A stretch of DNA of 64,000 nt. Source: DASRFA01 sp035651755 (lineage in GTDB: Bacteria; Desulfobacterota; Binatia; UBA12015). A program made the position numbers and the translations under genes. Location: assembly GCA_035651755.1 (NCBI GenBank), contig DASRFA010000032.1, positions 124,001 to 188,000 of the forward strand, read 5' to 3'. Under the pieces are notes generated by a model. That model did not search any database, had not been told where the DNA came from, and saw only the letters and a program-made list of their open reading frames with translations. Below, piece after piece: positions 34,249 to 43,200 of the stretch (within the stretch, counting starts at the first letter, position 1; the number at the start of each line of letters is the position of its first letter).

Positions 34249-34536
34249 ATGCGGCTGCTCGCGCTTGCGGTGGGTTTGGTCCTCGGACTCGCGGCGCGTG
34301 CGAGCGCGCAGCAGTCGTGCCTTCTCGACCGGACGAGCTATCCCGAGAACGCCGTCGTCTGCTCGTCCGGCTTCGTGATCTACTGCTCGAACGGCGTCTG
34401 GCAGAACAACAACGGCGCGCGCTGCGACACCCCCTCGGGAAGCTACTTGACGCCGCTGCGGCCGTACCAAGCGCAGAGCAGCGAGCCGATTCCCGAGTAC
34501 TTGCTCCAGAAGTATCCCGGGCTCCTCACGCGATAG
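34249..34536 (+). CDS. Small exported Cys-containing protein
   Basis: 95 residues. The signal peptide (LLALAVGLVLGLAARASA) is followed by a ~75-residue mature part with four Cys (SCLLDRTSYPENAVVCSSG, IYCSNGVWQNNNGARC) and a Pro/Gln-rich tail. Function unknown. The frame is open upstream to 33682 only by chance. The 319-base gap before it has a 5-base hairpin CGGCC/GGCCG at 34218–34233 and no other gene. Confidence 0.72.
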   Translation: MRLLALAVGLVLGLAARASAQQSCLLDRTSYPENAVVCSSGFVIYCSNGVWQNNNGARCDTPSGSYLTPLRPYQAQSSEPIPEYLLQKYPGLLTR

Positions 34537-34550
34537 AGCGCGGCTCGCGT

Positions 34551-35693
34551 CTATGCCGGCTGCAGCTCGCGGGCAGCCGGCGTCGGGCCGGGGAGCGACA
34601 GCCGCAGGATCGCTGCCATCGTGCTGCCGAGCTGCCGCCCGAGGCGCGCGCTGTTGTACGGGAGGGCGTAGCGCGCGGCGAGAGCCCGCACGCGCGGCGC
34701 GATCTCCGGATAGCGGTTGCTCGGCATGTCGGGAAAGAGGTGGTGCTCGATCTGGTGGCTCAGGTTGCCGCTCAAGACGTGGAACAGCCGGCCGCCCTCG
34801 ATGTTGCACGACCCCATGATCTGACGGACGTACCAGCGCGCGCGCGTCTCGCCCGCGACCTCCGACTTCGCGAAGTGGTGCACGCCGCTGGGGAAATGGC
34901 CGCAGAAGATGATCGCGAAGCTCCAGACGTTCCGGATCACGTTCGCGACGGCGTTCGCCGCGAGCACCCATGGAAAGAAGGGACCTGCGAGAGCCGGCCA
35001 GAGCACGTAGTCCTTCATCACCTGGCGCCGCGCCTTCCAGCCGATGCGCGCGAGGAGCGGCCGCGCGTCCGCCCACGTCTTTCGGCCGTCGAGCACGTGA
35101 TTCAGCTCGACGTCGTGGAACGCGATGAACCACTCGAAGAAGAGCGCCATTGCGACCGTCGAGAGCGGCTGCACCAGATAGAAGGGATGCCAGCGCTGCT
35201 CCCTGGTGACGCGCAGCATGCCGTAGCCGACGTCGCGGTCTTTCCCGAGGACGTTCGTCCACGTGTGGTGGACGACGTTGTGCGAGTGCCGCCACTGATC
35301 CGCGGGGCACGCGCTGTCCCACTCCCAGGCGTCGGAGCGGATGGTCGGGTCGTGCATCCAGTCCCACTGCGCGTGCAGGACGTTGTGGCCGATCTCCATG
35401 TTCTCGAGGATCTTCGCGAGCCCGAGGCCGATCGCTCCGATCCCGAGGACCGCCAGAAAGGGGCGCCACCCGGCGAGCGCGTGCCCCCACCACGGATGCA
35501 GCGCCACCGCGGCCAGCATCGCGACCCGCGACGAGAGCGCGAGCGCCCGCTGGAGCCCGATCAGGCGCAGGATGTAGCGGCGATCACGCTCGCCGAGAGA
35601 TCCCATGACCTCGGCGCGCATCGCGTCCAGCTCCGCGCCGAGCGCCTCGATCTCGCGGTCGCTCAAGGGTACCCGAGCCGTCGTCGTGTTCAT
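34551..35693 (-). CDS. Membrane acyl-lipid/acyl-CoA desaturase
   Basis: 380 residues with the three His boxes of membrane di-iron desaturases: HNVLH (103–107), HSHNVVHH (136–143) and QIEHH (314–318). Membrane pairs lie around residues 52–95 and 172–200/240–265. QIEHHLFP is typical of front-end/linoleoyl-CoA-type desaturases. GGAG lies 7 bases before the ATG. The ferredoxin reductase gene lies directly upstream in the same operon and would supply electrons, as with mycobacterial DesA3 and Rv3230c. Confidence 0.92.
   Translation of the reverse strand: MNTTTARVPLSDREIEALGAELDAMRAEVMGSLGERDRRYILRLIGLQRALALSSRVAMLAAVALHPWWGHALAGWRPFLAVLGIGAIGLGLAKILENMEIGHNVLHAQWDWMHDPTIRSDAWEWDSACPADQWRHSHNVVHHTWTNVLGKDRDVGYGMLRVTREQRWHPFYLVQPLSTVAMALFFEWFIAFHDVELNHVLDGRKTWADARPLLARIGWKARRQVMKDYVLWPALAGPFFPWVLAANAVANVIRNVWSFAIIFCGHFPSGVHHFAKSEVAGETRARWYVRQIMGSCNIEGGRLFHVLSGNLSHQIEHHLFPDMPSNRYPEIAPRVRALAARYALPYNSARLGRQLGSTMAAILRLSLPGPTPAARELQPA
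34555..34581. terminator. Hairpin between the convergent exported-protein and desaturase genes
   Basis: Perfect 9-base arms GCCGGCTGC and GCAGCCGGC, loop of 9. It overlaps the last desaturase codons and begins 19 bases after the plus-strand stop, so it may end the plus-strand transcript. Confidence 0.45.
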
Positions 35694-35740
35694 CGTCGTG
35701 CTCCGGCCGAAGACGGCGAGCGCCGTCCGGCGTCGAAAGT

Positions 35741-36865
35741 TCAAAGGTCGATCTCGACGTCGCCGGCCGCAGCCGCGACGCACACCTGTACGGCCGCGCC
35801 GCGATCGGCGACGATGCGATTGTTCCGGACGTCGCGCACGCAACCGGCCTCGAGGGTCGCCGTGCACGAGTGGCAGATGCCCATCCGGCAGCCGTGCGCC
35901 GGGCGGAGGCCGGCCTTCTCGGCGACCTGGAGGAGCGGTGTCGAGCCGTCGGCCTCGATCGCGATGCCGCTCCGCGCGAAGACGACGCGGCCGCCGGCGG
36001 CGTCGGCGGGCGGCGTCGCGCGTACGGCGTGGAACCTCTCCACATGGAGACGTCCGAGCGCGTCCCGCGCGCCCCAGACTGCTTCGACGGCGGCGAGCAG
36101 GCTCGCCGGCCCGCACGCGTAGACCTCGCGCTCCCGCCAGTTCGCGCAGACCTCGGTGAGCGCCGCGGGCGCGAAGTGCGGCGCGACCGCGCGAGCCGCG
36201 CCGGGCTCCCGCGTGTGGACCACGTGCAGCCGGTAGCCCGCATGCTCCTCGGCGAGCCACCCGATCTCGCGGGCGAAGATCACGTCGCGGCGGTGCGGCG
36301 CATAGTGCAGGTGCGCGACGTCCGACAGGGCTCCGCGCGCTGCCAGGCTCCGCAGCATCGCGCGGATCGGCGTGATGCCGCTTCCCGCGGTGACGAACAG
36401 GAGGGGAGCCGGACGATCGGGCAGCACGAAGTCGCCCTCGGGGGCGCCGAGGTCGACGAAGGACCCCGGCTCCGTGTCGCGGACCAGCCGCGGAGACACC
36501 CGACCGCCCGCGACCGCCTTCACCGTGATCTCGATGCAGCCGTCGCGCTGCCAGCGCTCCGGCTCCGACGAGATCGAGTAGGTGCGCACCTCGCGCGCGC
36601 CGTCGACCGGGACGCCGATCCGGACGTGCTGACCGGCACGGTGCGGGCGCCAGCTGCGACCCGGGCGGAGCGTCAGCGTCCGGGCGTCCCGGGTCTCGTC
36701 CCGGACGGCTTCGACGCGCGCCTTGGCGGCGTGCCGGGCCCACAGCGGGTTCAGCAGCTCCAGGTAGTGCGAGGTCGAAAGCGGCCAGGCGAAGCCGTCC
36801 GCAAGGCGGCCGAGCCGGCCGATGCGCGGCGCCGGGCCGCCAGTCGCGAGAACATCCGATCCCAT
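35741..36865 (-). CDS. Ferredoxin reductase with C-terminal 2Fe-2S domain
   Basis: 374 residues. The FAD domain has RTYSISSEP, the NAD(P) domain has FVTAGSGITPIRAMLRSL and YACGPASLL, and the plant-type ferredoxin end has CRMGICHSCTATLEAGC plus a final VQVCVA Cys. This order (FAD–NAD–FeS) is that of oxidoreductases paired with desaturases. It is 47 bases upstream of the desaturase and is transcribed from the TetR-controlled promoter. Confidence 0.93.
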   Translation of the reverse strand: MGSDVLATGGPAPRIGRLGRLADGFAWPLSTSHYLELLNPLWARHAAKARVEAVRDETRDARTLTLRPGRSWRPHRAGQHVRIGVPVDGAREVRTYSISSEPERWQRDGCIEITVKAVAGGRVSPRLVRDTEPGSFVDLGAPEGDFVLPDRPAPLLFVTAGSGITPIRAMLRSLAARGALSDVAHLHYAPHRRDVIFAREIGWLAEEHAGYRLHVVHTREPGAARAVAPHFAPAALTEVCANWREREVYACGPASLLAAVEAVWGARDALGRLHVERFHAVRATPPADAAGGRVVFARSGIAIEADGSTPLLQVAEKAGLRPAHGCRMGICHSCTATLEAGCVRDVRNNRIVADRGAAVQVCVAAAAGDVEIDL

Positions 36866-36880
36866 TCCCCGATCTCCAGG

Positions 36881-36926
36881 CTACGCCAACGTTGCCGTAG
36901 CTTACGATTGCGTAACTTACGGCAGC
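36881..36926. promoter_or_regulatory. Multi-dyad operator between tetR and the desaturase operon
   Basis: CTACGCCAAC|GTTGCCGTAG (36881–36900) is a near-perfect palindrome. Overlapping it, GTTGCCGTAgcTTACGattgCGTAActTACGGCAgc (36891–36926, shown with case marking the arms) is a nested dyad with perfect inner TTACG/CGTAA. It covers the minus-strand -10 and start point, so binding would repress the desaturase operon and probably tetR itself. Confidence 0.7.
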
Positions 36927-36942
36927 GTAGTAGGCGTGTCAA
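36914..36942 (-). promoter_or_regulatory. Promoter of the reductase–desaturase operon
   Basis: On the minus strand TTGACA (36942–36937), a 17-base spacer and TAAGTT (36919–36914). Predicted transcription starts near 36907, inside the dyad below. Confidence 0.6.
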
Positions 36943-36943
36943 G

Positions 36944-37603
36944 GTGGGTCGGAGATCGGAAGCGTCGTCCGGGCGTCTCACGGCCGCGGCGCGGCGCGCA
37001 CAGCTCATCGACGTCGGGCGGTCGCTCTTCGCCGAGCGCGGATACGAGGCGGCCTCGGTCGAGGAGATCGCCGAGCGCGCCAAGGTCTCGAAGCCGATCG
37101 TCTACGAGCACTTCGGCGGCAAGGAAGGGCTGTACGCCGTCGTCGTCGACCGCGAGGTCGAGCTCATCGTCGCGCGCATCGTGGAGGCGGTGACGTCGGG
37201 GGGACCGCGCGAGCGCCTCGAGCAGGCCGCGCTCGCCTTCCTCACCTACGTGAAGGAGCGGCCGGAAGGCTTCGCGGTTCTCCTGCGTGACGCGCCGCGA
37301 GCGATGCGCGCGGGTCAGATGCCGGCGCTGATGTACGACCTCGCCGACCGCATCGGCGGCGTCTTCGTCGAGGAGTTCAAGAAGGCCGGATACGACGCGA
37401 AGGCGGCCCCGATCTATGCGCACGCGCTCGTCGGCATGGTCGCCTTCGTCGGCCAGTGGTGGACCGATGCACGGAAGCCGCCGCCGGCGGAGGCAGTGGC
37501 GAGCCACATCGCGGCGCTCGCGTGGATGGGCCTCCGCCACCTCCCGAAGCGGCCGACGCTCCTGATCAAGGAAAAGCGCTCGCGCCCCACGCGATCCGGC
37601 TGA
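36944..37603 (+). CDS. TetR-family regulator of the desaturase operon
   Basis: 219 residues from GTG 36944. The N-terminal HTH (GRSLFAERGYEAASVEEIAERAKVSKPIVYEHFGGKEGLY) is canonical. The C-terminal ligand part has ALAFLTYVKERPEGFAVLLRD and AHALVGMVAFVGQWW. The gene is divergent from the ferredoxin reductase with 78 bases between. By analogy with DesT/FabR-type regulators it may sense acyl chains; this is inference. Confidence 0.88.
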   Translation: MGRRSEASSGRLTAAARRAQLIDVGRSLFAERGYEAASVEEIAERAKVSKPIVYEHFGGKEGLYAVVVDREVELIVARIVEAVTSGGPRERLEQAALAFLTYVKERPEGFAVLLRDAPRAMRAGQMPALMYDLADRIGGVFVEEFKKAGYDAKAAPIYAHALVGMVAFVGQWWTDARKPPPAEAVASHIAALAWMGLRHLPKRPTLLIKEKRSRPTRSG

Positions 37604-37813
37604 GCGCGCCCTCGCGTGCGCGCCAACGACGGCCCGCAGGAGTCCCATTGCTCCGCCGACGTCGAGTACCCGCCGAGAGCGGTCCGGATGTCGTTTCCGC
37701 GTCCCGGCGGAAGTCGCGAGCTCGCGGTCGCCCGCGTTTGCGGACCGGCGTACGGCTGGCGAGACTAGCCGTCGCGCGGACGCCCAGCCGGGACGACCCG
37801 CCCACCCGCCGCG

Positions 37814-40800
37814 ATGAGCTTTTTCGAAACGATCCAGCGAGTACGCGTGTATCTCCAGGCCCACGGCCGGGTGTCGACGCGCGCCCTGCAGCGCGAGTAC
37901 GGGCTCGACGTGGAGGCCCTGGAGGAGCTCGTCGCCGAGCTCGTCGACGTGCAGCGCGTCGCGCGACGAGACGGCGATGCGGTCGCCTGGGCGGCGGGCC
38001 CGGCGGATCCCTCGGGCTTCGACGAGCGCGCGGCCGCCGGGGCGGCGACCGCGGATCTCCGCGCCACCGCCGAGCGCCGCCAGCTGACGGTCATGTTCTG
38101 CGACCTGGTCGCGTCCACCGCGCTCGGAGCGCGGCTCGACGCCGAGGACCTGCGCGAGGTCGTCACGCAGTACTACGAGGCGGCGACCCGCGCCGTCGAG
38201 CGCTACGAGGGCCACGTCGCGAACTACCTCGGCGACGGGCTCCTCATCTACTTCGGCTACCCGCGCGCGCACGAGGACGACGCCGAGCGCGCGATCCGCG
38301 CCGGCCTCGACATCCTCGCCGAGCTCGCGCGCCGCAATGCCGCGCTCGAGGCCGGCGCCGGGGTGCCGCTCGTCGCGCGCATCGGCACCCACACCGGGCC
38401 GGTCGTCGTCGGCGACGTCGGCCGTCGTCTCGAGAACGTCGCGCTCGGCGAGACGATGAACCTCGCGGCGCGGATCGAGGAGGCGGCGGTGCCCGATACC
38501 CTGGTCGTGAGCGCCGAAACGCTCCGGCTCGTGCGCGGCGTGTTCGTCACCGAGGACCTCGGCCCGCGCACGCTGCGCGGGATCGCGGAGCCCGTCCACG
38601 TGCACCGGGTCGTTCAGCCGAGCGGCGTCCGCAGCCGGCTCGACCTCGCGCGCGACCGGCTCACCGCGTTCGTCGGCCGCGACCAGGAGATCGCTCTCCT
38701 TCTCGATCGCTGGGAACAGGTGCTCGAGGGCGACGGTCAGACGGTGTGCATCCGGGGCGAGGCCGGGGTCGGAAAGTCGCGTCTCGTCTTGACGCTCCGC
38801 GAGCGGCTCGGCGATCAGCCGCACACCTGGCTCGAGTGCAGATCCTCGCCGTACACGCGCCAGAGCGCGCTCCACCCGGTGGTCGGCCTCTTCGAGGAAG
38901 CGCTCGGTCTGCGCGCCGAGCAGTCGCAGGAGACGCGCTGGCGGCGGCTCGAGGCCGCCGCCGCGATCGTCGGGCTCGTGGGCGCACCCGACCTGCCGCT
39001 CGTCGGCGACGTCCTCGGCCTCGCACGTCGGCCGGGCGATCCGGATCCTCCGGCCAGCCCGGAGGTGCGACGTCATCGCACGCTCGAGGTGCTGATCACG
39101 TGGATGCTCGGCCTCGCGAGCGAGCAGCCGGCGCTTCTCCTGGTGGAGGACGTGCACTGGTGCGATCCGACGACGATCGAGCTCATCCGTCGGCTCGTCG
39201 AGCAGCTGCCGCGCGCGCGGCTCCTCCTCCTGACGACGACGCGCGAGGAGTTCGTCGCGCCGTGGATGCAGGCGAAGGGCGTCACGTCGATCGCGCTCGG
39301 TCGCCTGCGGCGGAGACAGGCCGCGGAGCTGGTCGCTCGCGCGTCGCCGGCCGGCCGCCTGCCCGACGACGCGGTCGACGAGATCGTGCGGCGCGCCGAC
39401 GGGATCCCGCTCTACCTCGAGGAGCTGACGCGCGCCGTGCTCGAGTCGGGTGCGCTCACGCCGCGCGACGGCGGCTTCGAGCTCGACCGTCCGCTTCGCG
39501 ACGTCGCGATCCCGGCGACGCTCCAGGACTCCTTGACGGCACGGCTCGATCGGCTGTCGGCCGCGAAGGAGGTCGCGCAAGTCGCCGCCACCCTCGGCCG
39601 CGAGTTCCCCTATCGCCTGCTGGAAGCCGTCTCGGGTCTGGACGGCTCGGTCCTGCGACACGCGCTCGGTCGGCTGGTGGAGGCCGATCTCCTGATCGCG
39701 CGCGGCACGCCGCCGGCGGCGACCTACACCTTCAAGCACGCGCTCCTCCAGGAGAGCGCGTACCAGTCGCTCCTCCGCGCGCGCCGCCGCGAGATCCACG
39801 CGCGCGTCGCGCACGCGCTCGAAGAGCTCTTTCCTGCTCGCGCCGCCGCCGAGCCCGAAGTCGTCGGCCGCCACTGGGAGGAGGCGGGCGACCTCGCGGC
39901 CGCGCTGCGCTGCTTCGAGCAGGCGGGCACCGCGGCGCTCGCGTCGGCGAGCGGCGAGGCGGTCGCCCACCTGCGACACTGCCTCGAGCTCCTGCCGCGG
40001 CTGCCCGCGACCCGCGAGCGCGACGAGCGCGAGCTGGCGCTCCTCCTCGCCCTCGGCTCGGCGATCCAGGCGGTGCGCGGATACAGCGACGACGACCTCG
40101 AGCCGGTGTACGACCGCGCGCGCACGCTCGCGCATGCGCTTTCCGCACGCTCCGAGCTGCCGTTCGTGCTGTTCGGGCTCGCGCTCTGGCGGATCGTGCG
40201 CTGGGAGCAGCTCGACGAGGCCGAGAGCTTCGCGCGCGAGGCGGTCGCGCTCGGCCAAGAGGTCGCCCGGCTCGGCGGCTACAACCCGCTCGCGATGCTG
40301 TACCACATGCAGGGGCGGTTCACGGCGTGCCGCGAGGCCGCGGACCAGGGGATCGCCGCCTACCGCGCCGATCGCCACCGGCCGCTCGTCTTCCGCTTCG
40401 GCTCCGACCTCGGGGCCGGGACGATGCTCTGGCAGGCGCACACGCTTTGGATGCTCGGCTTTCCGGATCGCGCGCGCGAGCGCGCCGAGGAGGCGCGCGT
40501 GCTCGCGGAGACGACGGGCCATCCCTTCACGCTCGCCTTCGCGCACGGCTTCGGGGCCGTCGTCCACTTCCTGCGGAGCGAGCCGGCCCGCACCCGCGAG
40601 CTCGCGGAGCGCTCGGTCGCGATCTCGCGCGAGTACGGCTTCCCGGCATGGCACGCGATGGGCCTCATCCTCCGCGGCTGGGCGCGAGCGATCGAGCACG
40701 ACGAGGACGCTCTCGAAGAGGTCCTCGAGGGCGCGAGCATCGCCGCCACGACGAGAAACCAAGCGTTCGTGCCGATGATCCTCTCGATCGTCGGGTACGC

Positions 40801-41173
40801 GCAGTACCGTTGCCGGCGCTACGAGGACGGCGCGCGCACGATCGAAGGCGCGCTCGCGTTCTCGCGGGAGCGCGTCCAGCCGTTCTGGGACGCCGAGCTC
40901 CTCCGCATCCACGCGAAGACCGAGCGCTTCCTCCGCGGCGACCGCGACGGGGCCGAAGCGGTGCTGCGGCGTGCGATGGCGCTCGCGCGCCAGCAGTCGG
41001 CCCGCTCCCTCGAGCTGCGCGCCGCGATCAGCCTCGCCCGCATGTGGCGCGACGAGGGCCGCGACGCCGATGCGCGCGCGCTCCTCGCGCCTCTCCTCGC
41101 CTGGTTCACCGAGGGGTTCGAGACCCGGGACCTGCGCGAAGCGAGCGCCATCGTCGGCGTTTCGGGCCGGTGA
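37814..41173 (+). CDS. Class III nucleotide cyclase–AAA ATPase–TPR regulator
   Basis: 1119 residues. An N-terminal ~60-residue winged-helix-like part (VRVYLQAHGRVSTRALQREYGLD) precedes a cyclase domain at about 90–265. It has metal Asp97 (FCDLVAST) and Asp141 (LGDG) and the GETMNLAAR block (Asn216, Arg220). An AAA_16/STAND ATPase follows with Walker A GEAGVGKS (315–322) and LLLVEDVHWCD as Walker B. The rest is TPR-like helices. Such proteins are thought to be signalling scaffolds; the cyclase looks catalytically complete. The C-terminus has no DNA-binding domain. The 210-base gap before it shows only short dyads. Confidence 0.9.
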   Translation: MSFFETIQRVRVYLQAHGRVSTRALQREYGLDVEALEELVAELVDVQRVARRDGDAVAWAAGPADPSGFDERAAAGAATADLRATAERRQLTVMFCDLVASTALGARLDAEDLREVVTQYYEAATRAVERYEGHVANYLGDGLLIYFGYPRAHEDDAERAIRAGLDILAELARRNAALEAGAGVPLVARIGTHTGPVVVGDVGRRLENVALGETMNLAARIEEAAVPDTLVVSAETLRLVRGVFVTEDLGPRTLRGIAEPVHVHRVVQPSGVRSRLDLARDRLTAFVGRDQEIALLLDRWEQVLEGDGQTVCIRGEAGVGKSRLVLTLRERLGDQPHTWLECRSSPYTRQSALHPVVGLFEEALGLRAEQSQETRWRRLEAAAAIVGLVGAPDLPLVGDVLGLARRPGDPDPPASPEVRRHRTLEVLITWMLGLASEQPALLLVEDVHWCDPTTIELIRRLVEQLPRARLLLLTTTREEFVAPWMQAKGVTSIALGRLRRRQAAELVARASPAGRLPDDAVDEIVRRADGIPLYLEELTRAVLESGALTPRDGGFELDRPLRDVAIPATLQDSLTARLDRLSAAKEVAQVAATLGREFPYRLLEAVSGLDGSVLRHALGRLVEADLLIARGTPPAATYTFKHALLQESAYQSLLRARRREIHARVAHALEELFPARAAAEPEVVGRHWEEAGDLAAALRCFEQAGTAALASASGEAVAHLRHCLELLPRLPATRERDERELALLLALGSAIQAVRGYSDDDLEPVYDRARTLAHALSARSELPFVLFGLALWRIVRWEQLDEAESFAREAVALGQEVARLGGYNPLAMLYHMQGRFTACREAADQGIAAYRADRHRPLVFRFGSDLGAGTMLWQAHTLWMLGFPDRARERAEEARVLAETTGHPFTLAFAHGFGAVVHFLRSEPARTRELAERSVAISREYGFPAWHAMGLILRGWARAIEHDEDALEEVLEGASIAATTRNQAFVPMILSIVGYAQYRCRRYEDGARTIEGALAFSRERVQPFWDAELLRIHAKTERFLRGDRDGAEAVLRRAMALARQQSARSLELRAAISLARMWRDEGRDADARALLAPLLAWFTEGFETRDLREASAIVGVSGR

Positions 41174-41349
41174 CGATTGCTCCTCTGGCGGGGGGCGCGA
41201 TCTTCGGGGTAGCGGGCGGCTACTCGGAGATGTTCGACGCGATTCCGCGGATTGCGAACGCGGGAACGGTGGGATAGCGCAGCCGCGGTGCGCGGGGGTG
41301 GAGGAGCTCGGATGCCGCGCGACACGGCGATCGGGGATGCGTCGGGGCG

Positions 41350-42618
41350 GTGTCCGTGACGGCCCGGGGGTGGGGCGCGGCGGCGATCGCGGCGGCGTCT
41401 CTCGCTCTCCCGGCCTGTGCGCTTCGGACGCTCCAGCGCGGGCTCGACGTGGCGCAGACGCAGGCGTCCGTCGAGGGGCGCGTCGCCGTCGACGGCCCGG
41501 CGTCGCACCCGATCGTCGTGGTGGCGGAGCGCGCGGGAGCAGGCGGGATCGCCGACCTCTTTCTCCTTCCGCGCCCGGGCCCGTTCTTCCTGACGCTTGC
41601 GCCGGGGACGTACCGGATCGCCGCCTTCGAGGACGTCGAGCGCGACCTCACCTACCAGCCGGATGCCGACCCGGCCGCGCTCTGGGGACCGACCGGCGAC
41701 CTCGTACTCGAGGCCGGCGAGCGCCGCCGCGACGTCGACCTCCGCATCGATCCGGCGGCCGGGGTCCGCATCCCGTTCGCCGTCACCGCGCTTGCAGCCG
41801 ACCGAGCGATCGATCGCCTTCCGTCGCTTCAGATCGGAACGATCGCTTCCCTCGACGACCCGCGCTTCGCGCCCGATCACGGCAGCGTCGGCCTGTGGGA
41901 CCCGCTCCGCTTCATGTTCGACGTCGGCGGCGGCGTCTACTTCCTCGAGCCGTACGATCCCGGGAAGATCCCCGTGCTCTTCGTGCACGGGGCGACCGGC
42001 ACGCCCGCCGACTGGAAGTACGTCGTCGGAAAGCTCGACCGGACGCGGTTCCAGCCGTGGTTCGTGTACTACCCCGCGGCGCCGCATCTCGATCGCATCG
42101 GCGACCAGATCGTGCGCGCCTTGAGCGCGCTGCTCGTCCGGTATCGCTTCACGCGGATCGCTCTCGTCGCGCACAGCATGGGCGGTCTCGTGACGCGGGC
42201 CGCGCTCAACTACGTGATGGCGAATGCCGCGACCGGGCGTCAGGTCGACGTGCCGCTGTTCGTCACCCTCTCGACCCCGTGGGGCGGTCACTCCGGCGCG
42301 ACGCTGGGGCTTCGGTACGCGCCGGTCGTCGCGCCGATGTGGGTGGACATGGCCCCGGGCAGCGCCTTTCTCGGCGCGCTGCCGGCCACACCTCTGCCCC
42401 CGGAAACGGAGTACGACGTCTTCTTCGGGTACCGGAGCGATTCGCGTCTCAGCAGCGAGGCGAACGACGGGGTGGTGACCGTGGCGAGCGAGCTACCCCT
42501 CTCCGTGCAGCGTCAGGCGAAGCGCGTCATCGGATTCGACGAAACGCACACGAGCATCCTCGCGAGCAGCGCGGTGGCCGAGGCGCTGAACGAGATCCTG
42601 GCCCGCGTGGCGCAGTAG
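41350..42618 (+). CDS. Lipoprotein alpha/beta hydrolase (lipase-like)
   Basis: 422 residues from GTG 41350. A lipoprotein signal (SLALPACA, Cys about residue 23) is followed by a ~150-residue beta-rich part (Ig/carboxypeptidase-regulatory-like). The hydrolase has VLFVHGATGTPADWK (oxyanion region), nucleophile AHSMGGLVTRAAL, an Asp in NDGVVTVAS and the late His in FDETHTSIL. Likely a surface or periplasmic esterase. It is convergent with a small exported protein gene. Confidence 0.85.
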   Translation: MSVTARGWGAAAIAAASLALPACALRTLQRGLDVAQTQASVEGRVAVDGPASHPIVVVAERAGAGGIADLFLLPRPGPFFLTLAPGTYRIAAFEDVERDLTYQPDADPAALWGPTGDLVLEAGERRRDVDLRIDPAAGVRIPFAVTALAADRAIDRLPSLQIGTIASLDDPRFAPDHGSVGLWDPLRFMFDVGGGVYFLEPYDPGKIPVLFVHGATGTPADWKYVVGKLDRTRFQPWFVYYPAAPHLDRIGDQIVRALSALLVRYRFTRIALVAHSMGGLVTRAALNYVMANAATGRQVDVPLFVTLSTPWGGHSGATLGLRYAPVVAPMWVDMAPGSAFLGALPATPLPPETEYDVFFGYRSDSRLSSEANDGVVTVASELPLSVQRQAKRVIGFDETHTSILASSAVAEALNEILARVAQ

Positions 42619-42631
42619 CTGTGGCGCCGGC

Positions 42632-42653
42632 CGGTGCCCGAATCAGGGCACCG
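42632..42653. terminator. Bidirectional hairpin between convergent genes
   Basis: Perfect 8-base arms CGGTGCCC and GGGCACCG, loop GAATCA. It follows the lipase stop by 13 bases and overlaps the stop of the opposing gene. Confidence 0.6.
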
Positions 42654-43035
42654 TCGACGGCACGCACTTGCCGGTGTTCGGCGTGTTGAAGAAGGGGATG
42701 AAACCGAAGCAGGTCGCGAGCGGAAGCTCGATCGTCCCCGCGAACCGGCCGGTCGCGCCGACCGTACCGCACGCGACGACCGGCCCGCTCGTGAAGACCT
42801 GGCCGCAGGTATAGCCGCAGGTGACCGCCTGGCCGGGGAAGAGGTCGGCGCCCCGGAACCGGAGGGTCAGCATGCCGCGCCGCTCGGACACGGAGATGCT
42901 CCCGTTCTGGGGCCCGGTGCCGCCGCACGCGAGAGACTTGGCCGTCAGGATCGGCCTGGCGGTCGCGGGTCCGGCCGCGAGGAGCGCGAGGGCGAGCGCG
43001 AGCATGCCGAATGATCGTGGACGCGAGTGCATCAT
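42643..43035 (-). CDS. Small exported six-Cys protein
   Basis: 130 residues. AGGAGGACC precedes ATG 43035 (a second ATG at 43032 follows). The signal peptide ends about ATAR. The mature part is beta-rich with six Cys (LACGG, VTCGYTCGQ, VACGT, ATCFG, GKCVP), likely three disulfides. No family recognised. Confidence 0.72.
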   Translation of the reverse strand: MMHSRPRSFGMLALALALLAAGPATARPILTAKSLACGGTGPQNGSISVSERRGMLTLRFRGADLFPGQAVTCGYTCGQVFTSGPVVACGTVGATGRFAGTIELPLATCFGFIPFFNTPNTGKCVPSTVP

Positions 43036-43200
43036 GGGTCCTCCTGCACGATGGCCGGCGCTCTCCGTGCCGGTCCCGTCCTTCGAGCGCTACGTTCCGG
43101 GTAGCGCATCGCTACCCCGTCCACCGCGATGTGACCAGGGATCTTCGGCGCTCCACCGCCTCGATTGCCGTTGCGCGTCCCGCTCGCAATCATCGCCACG

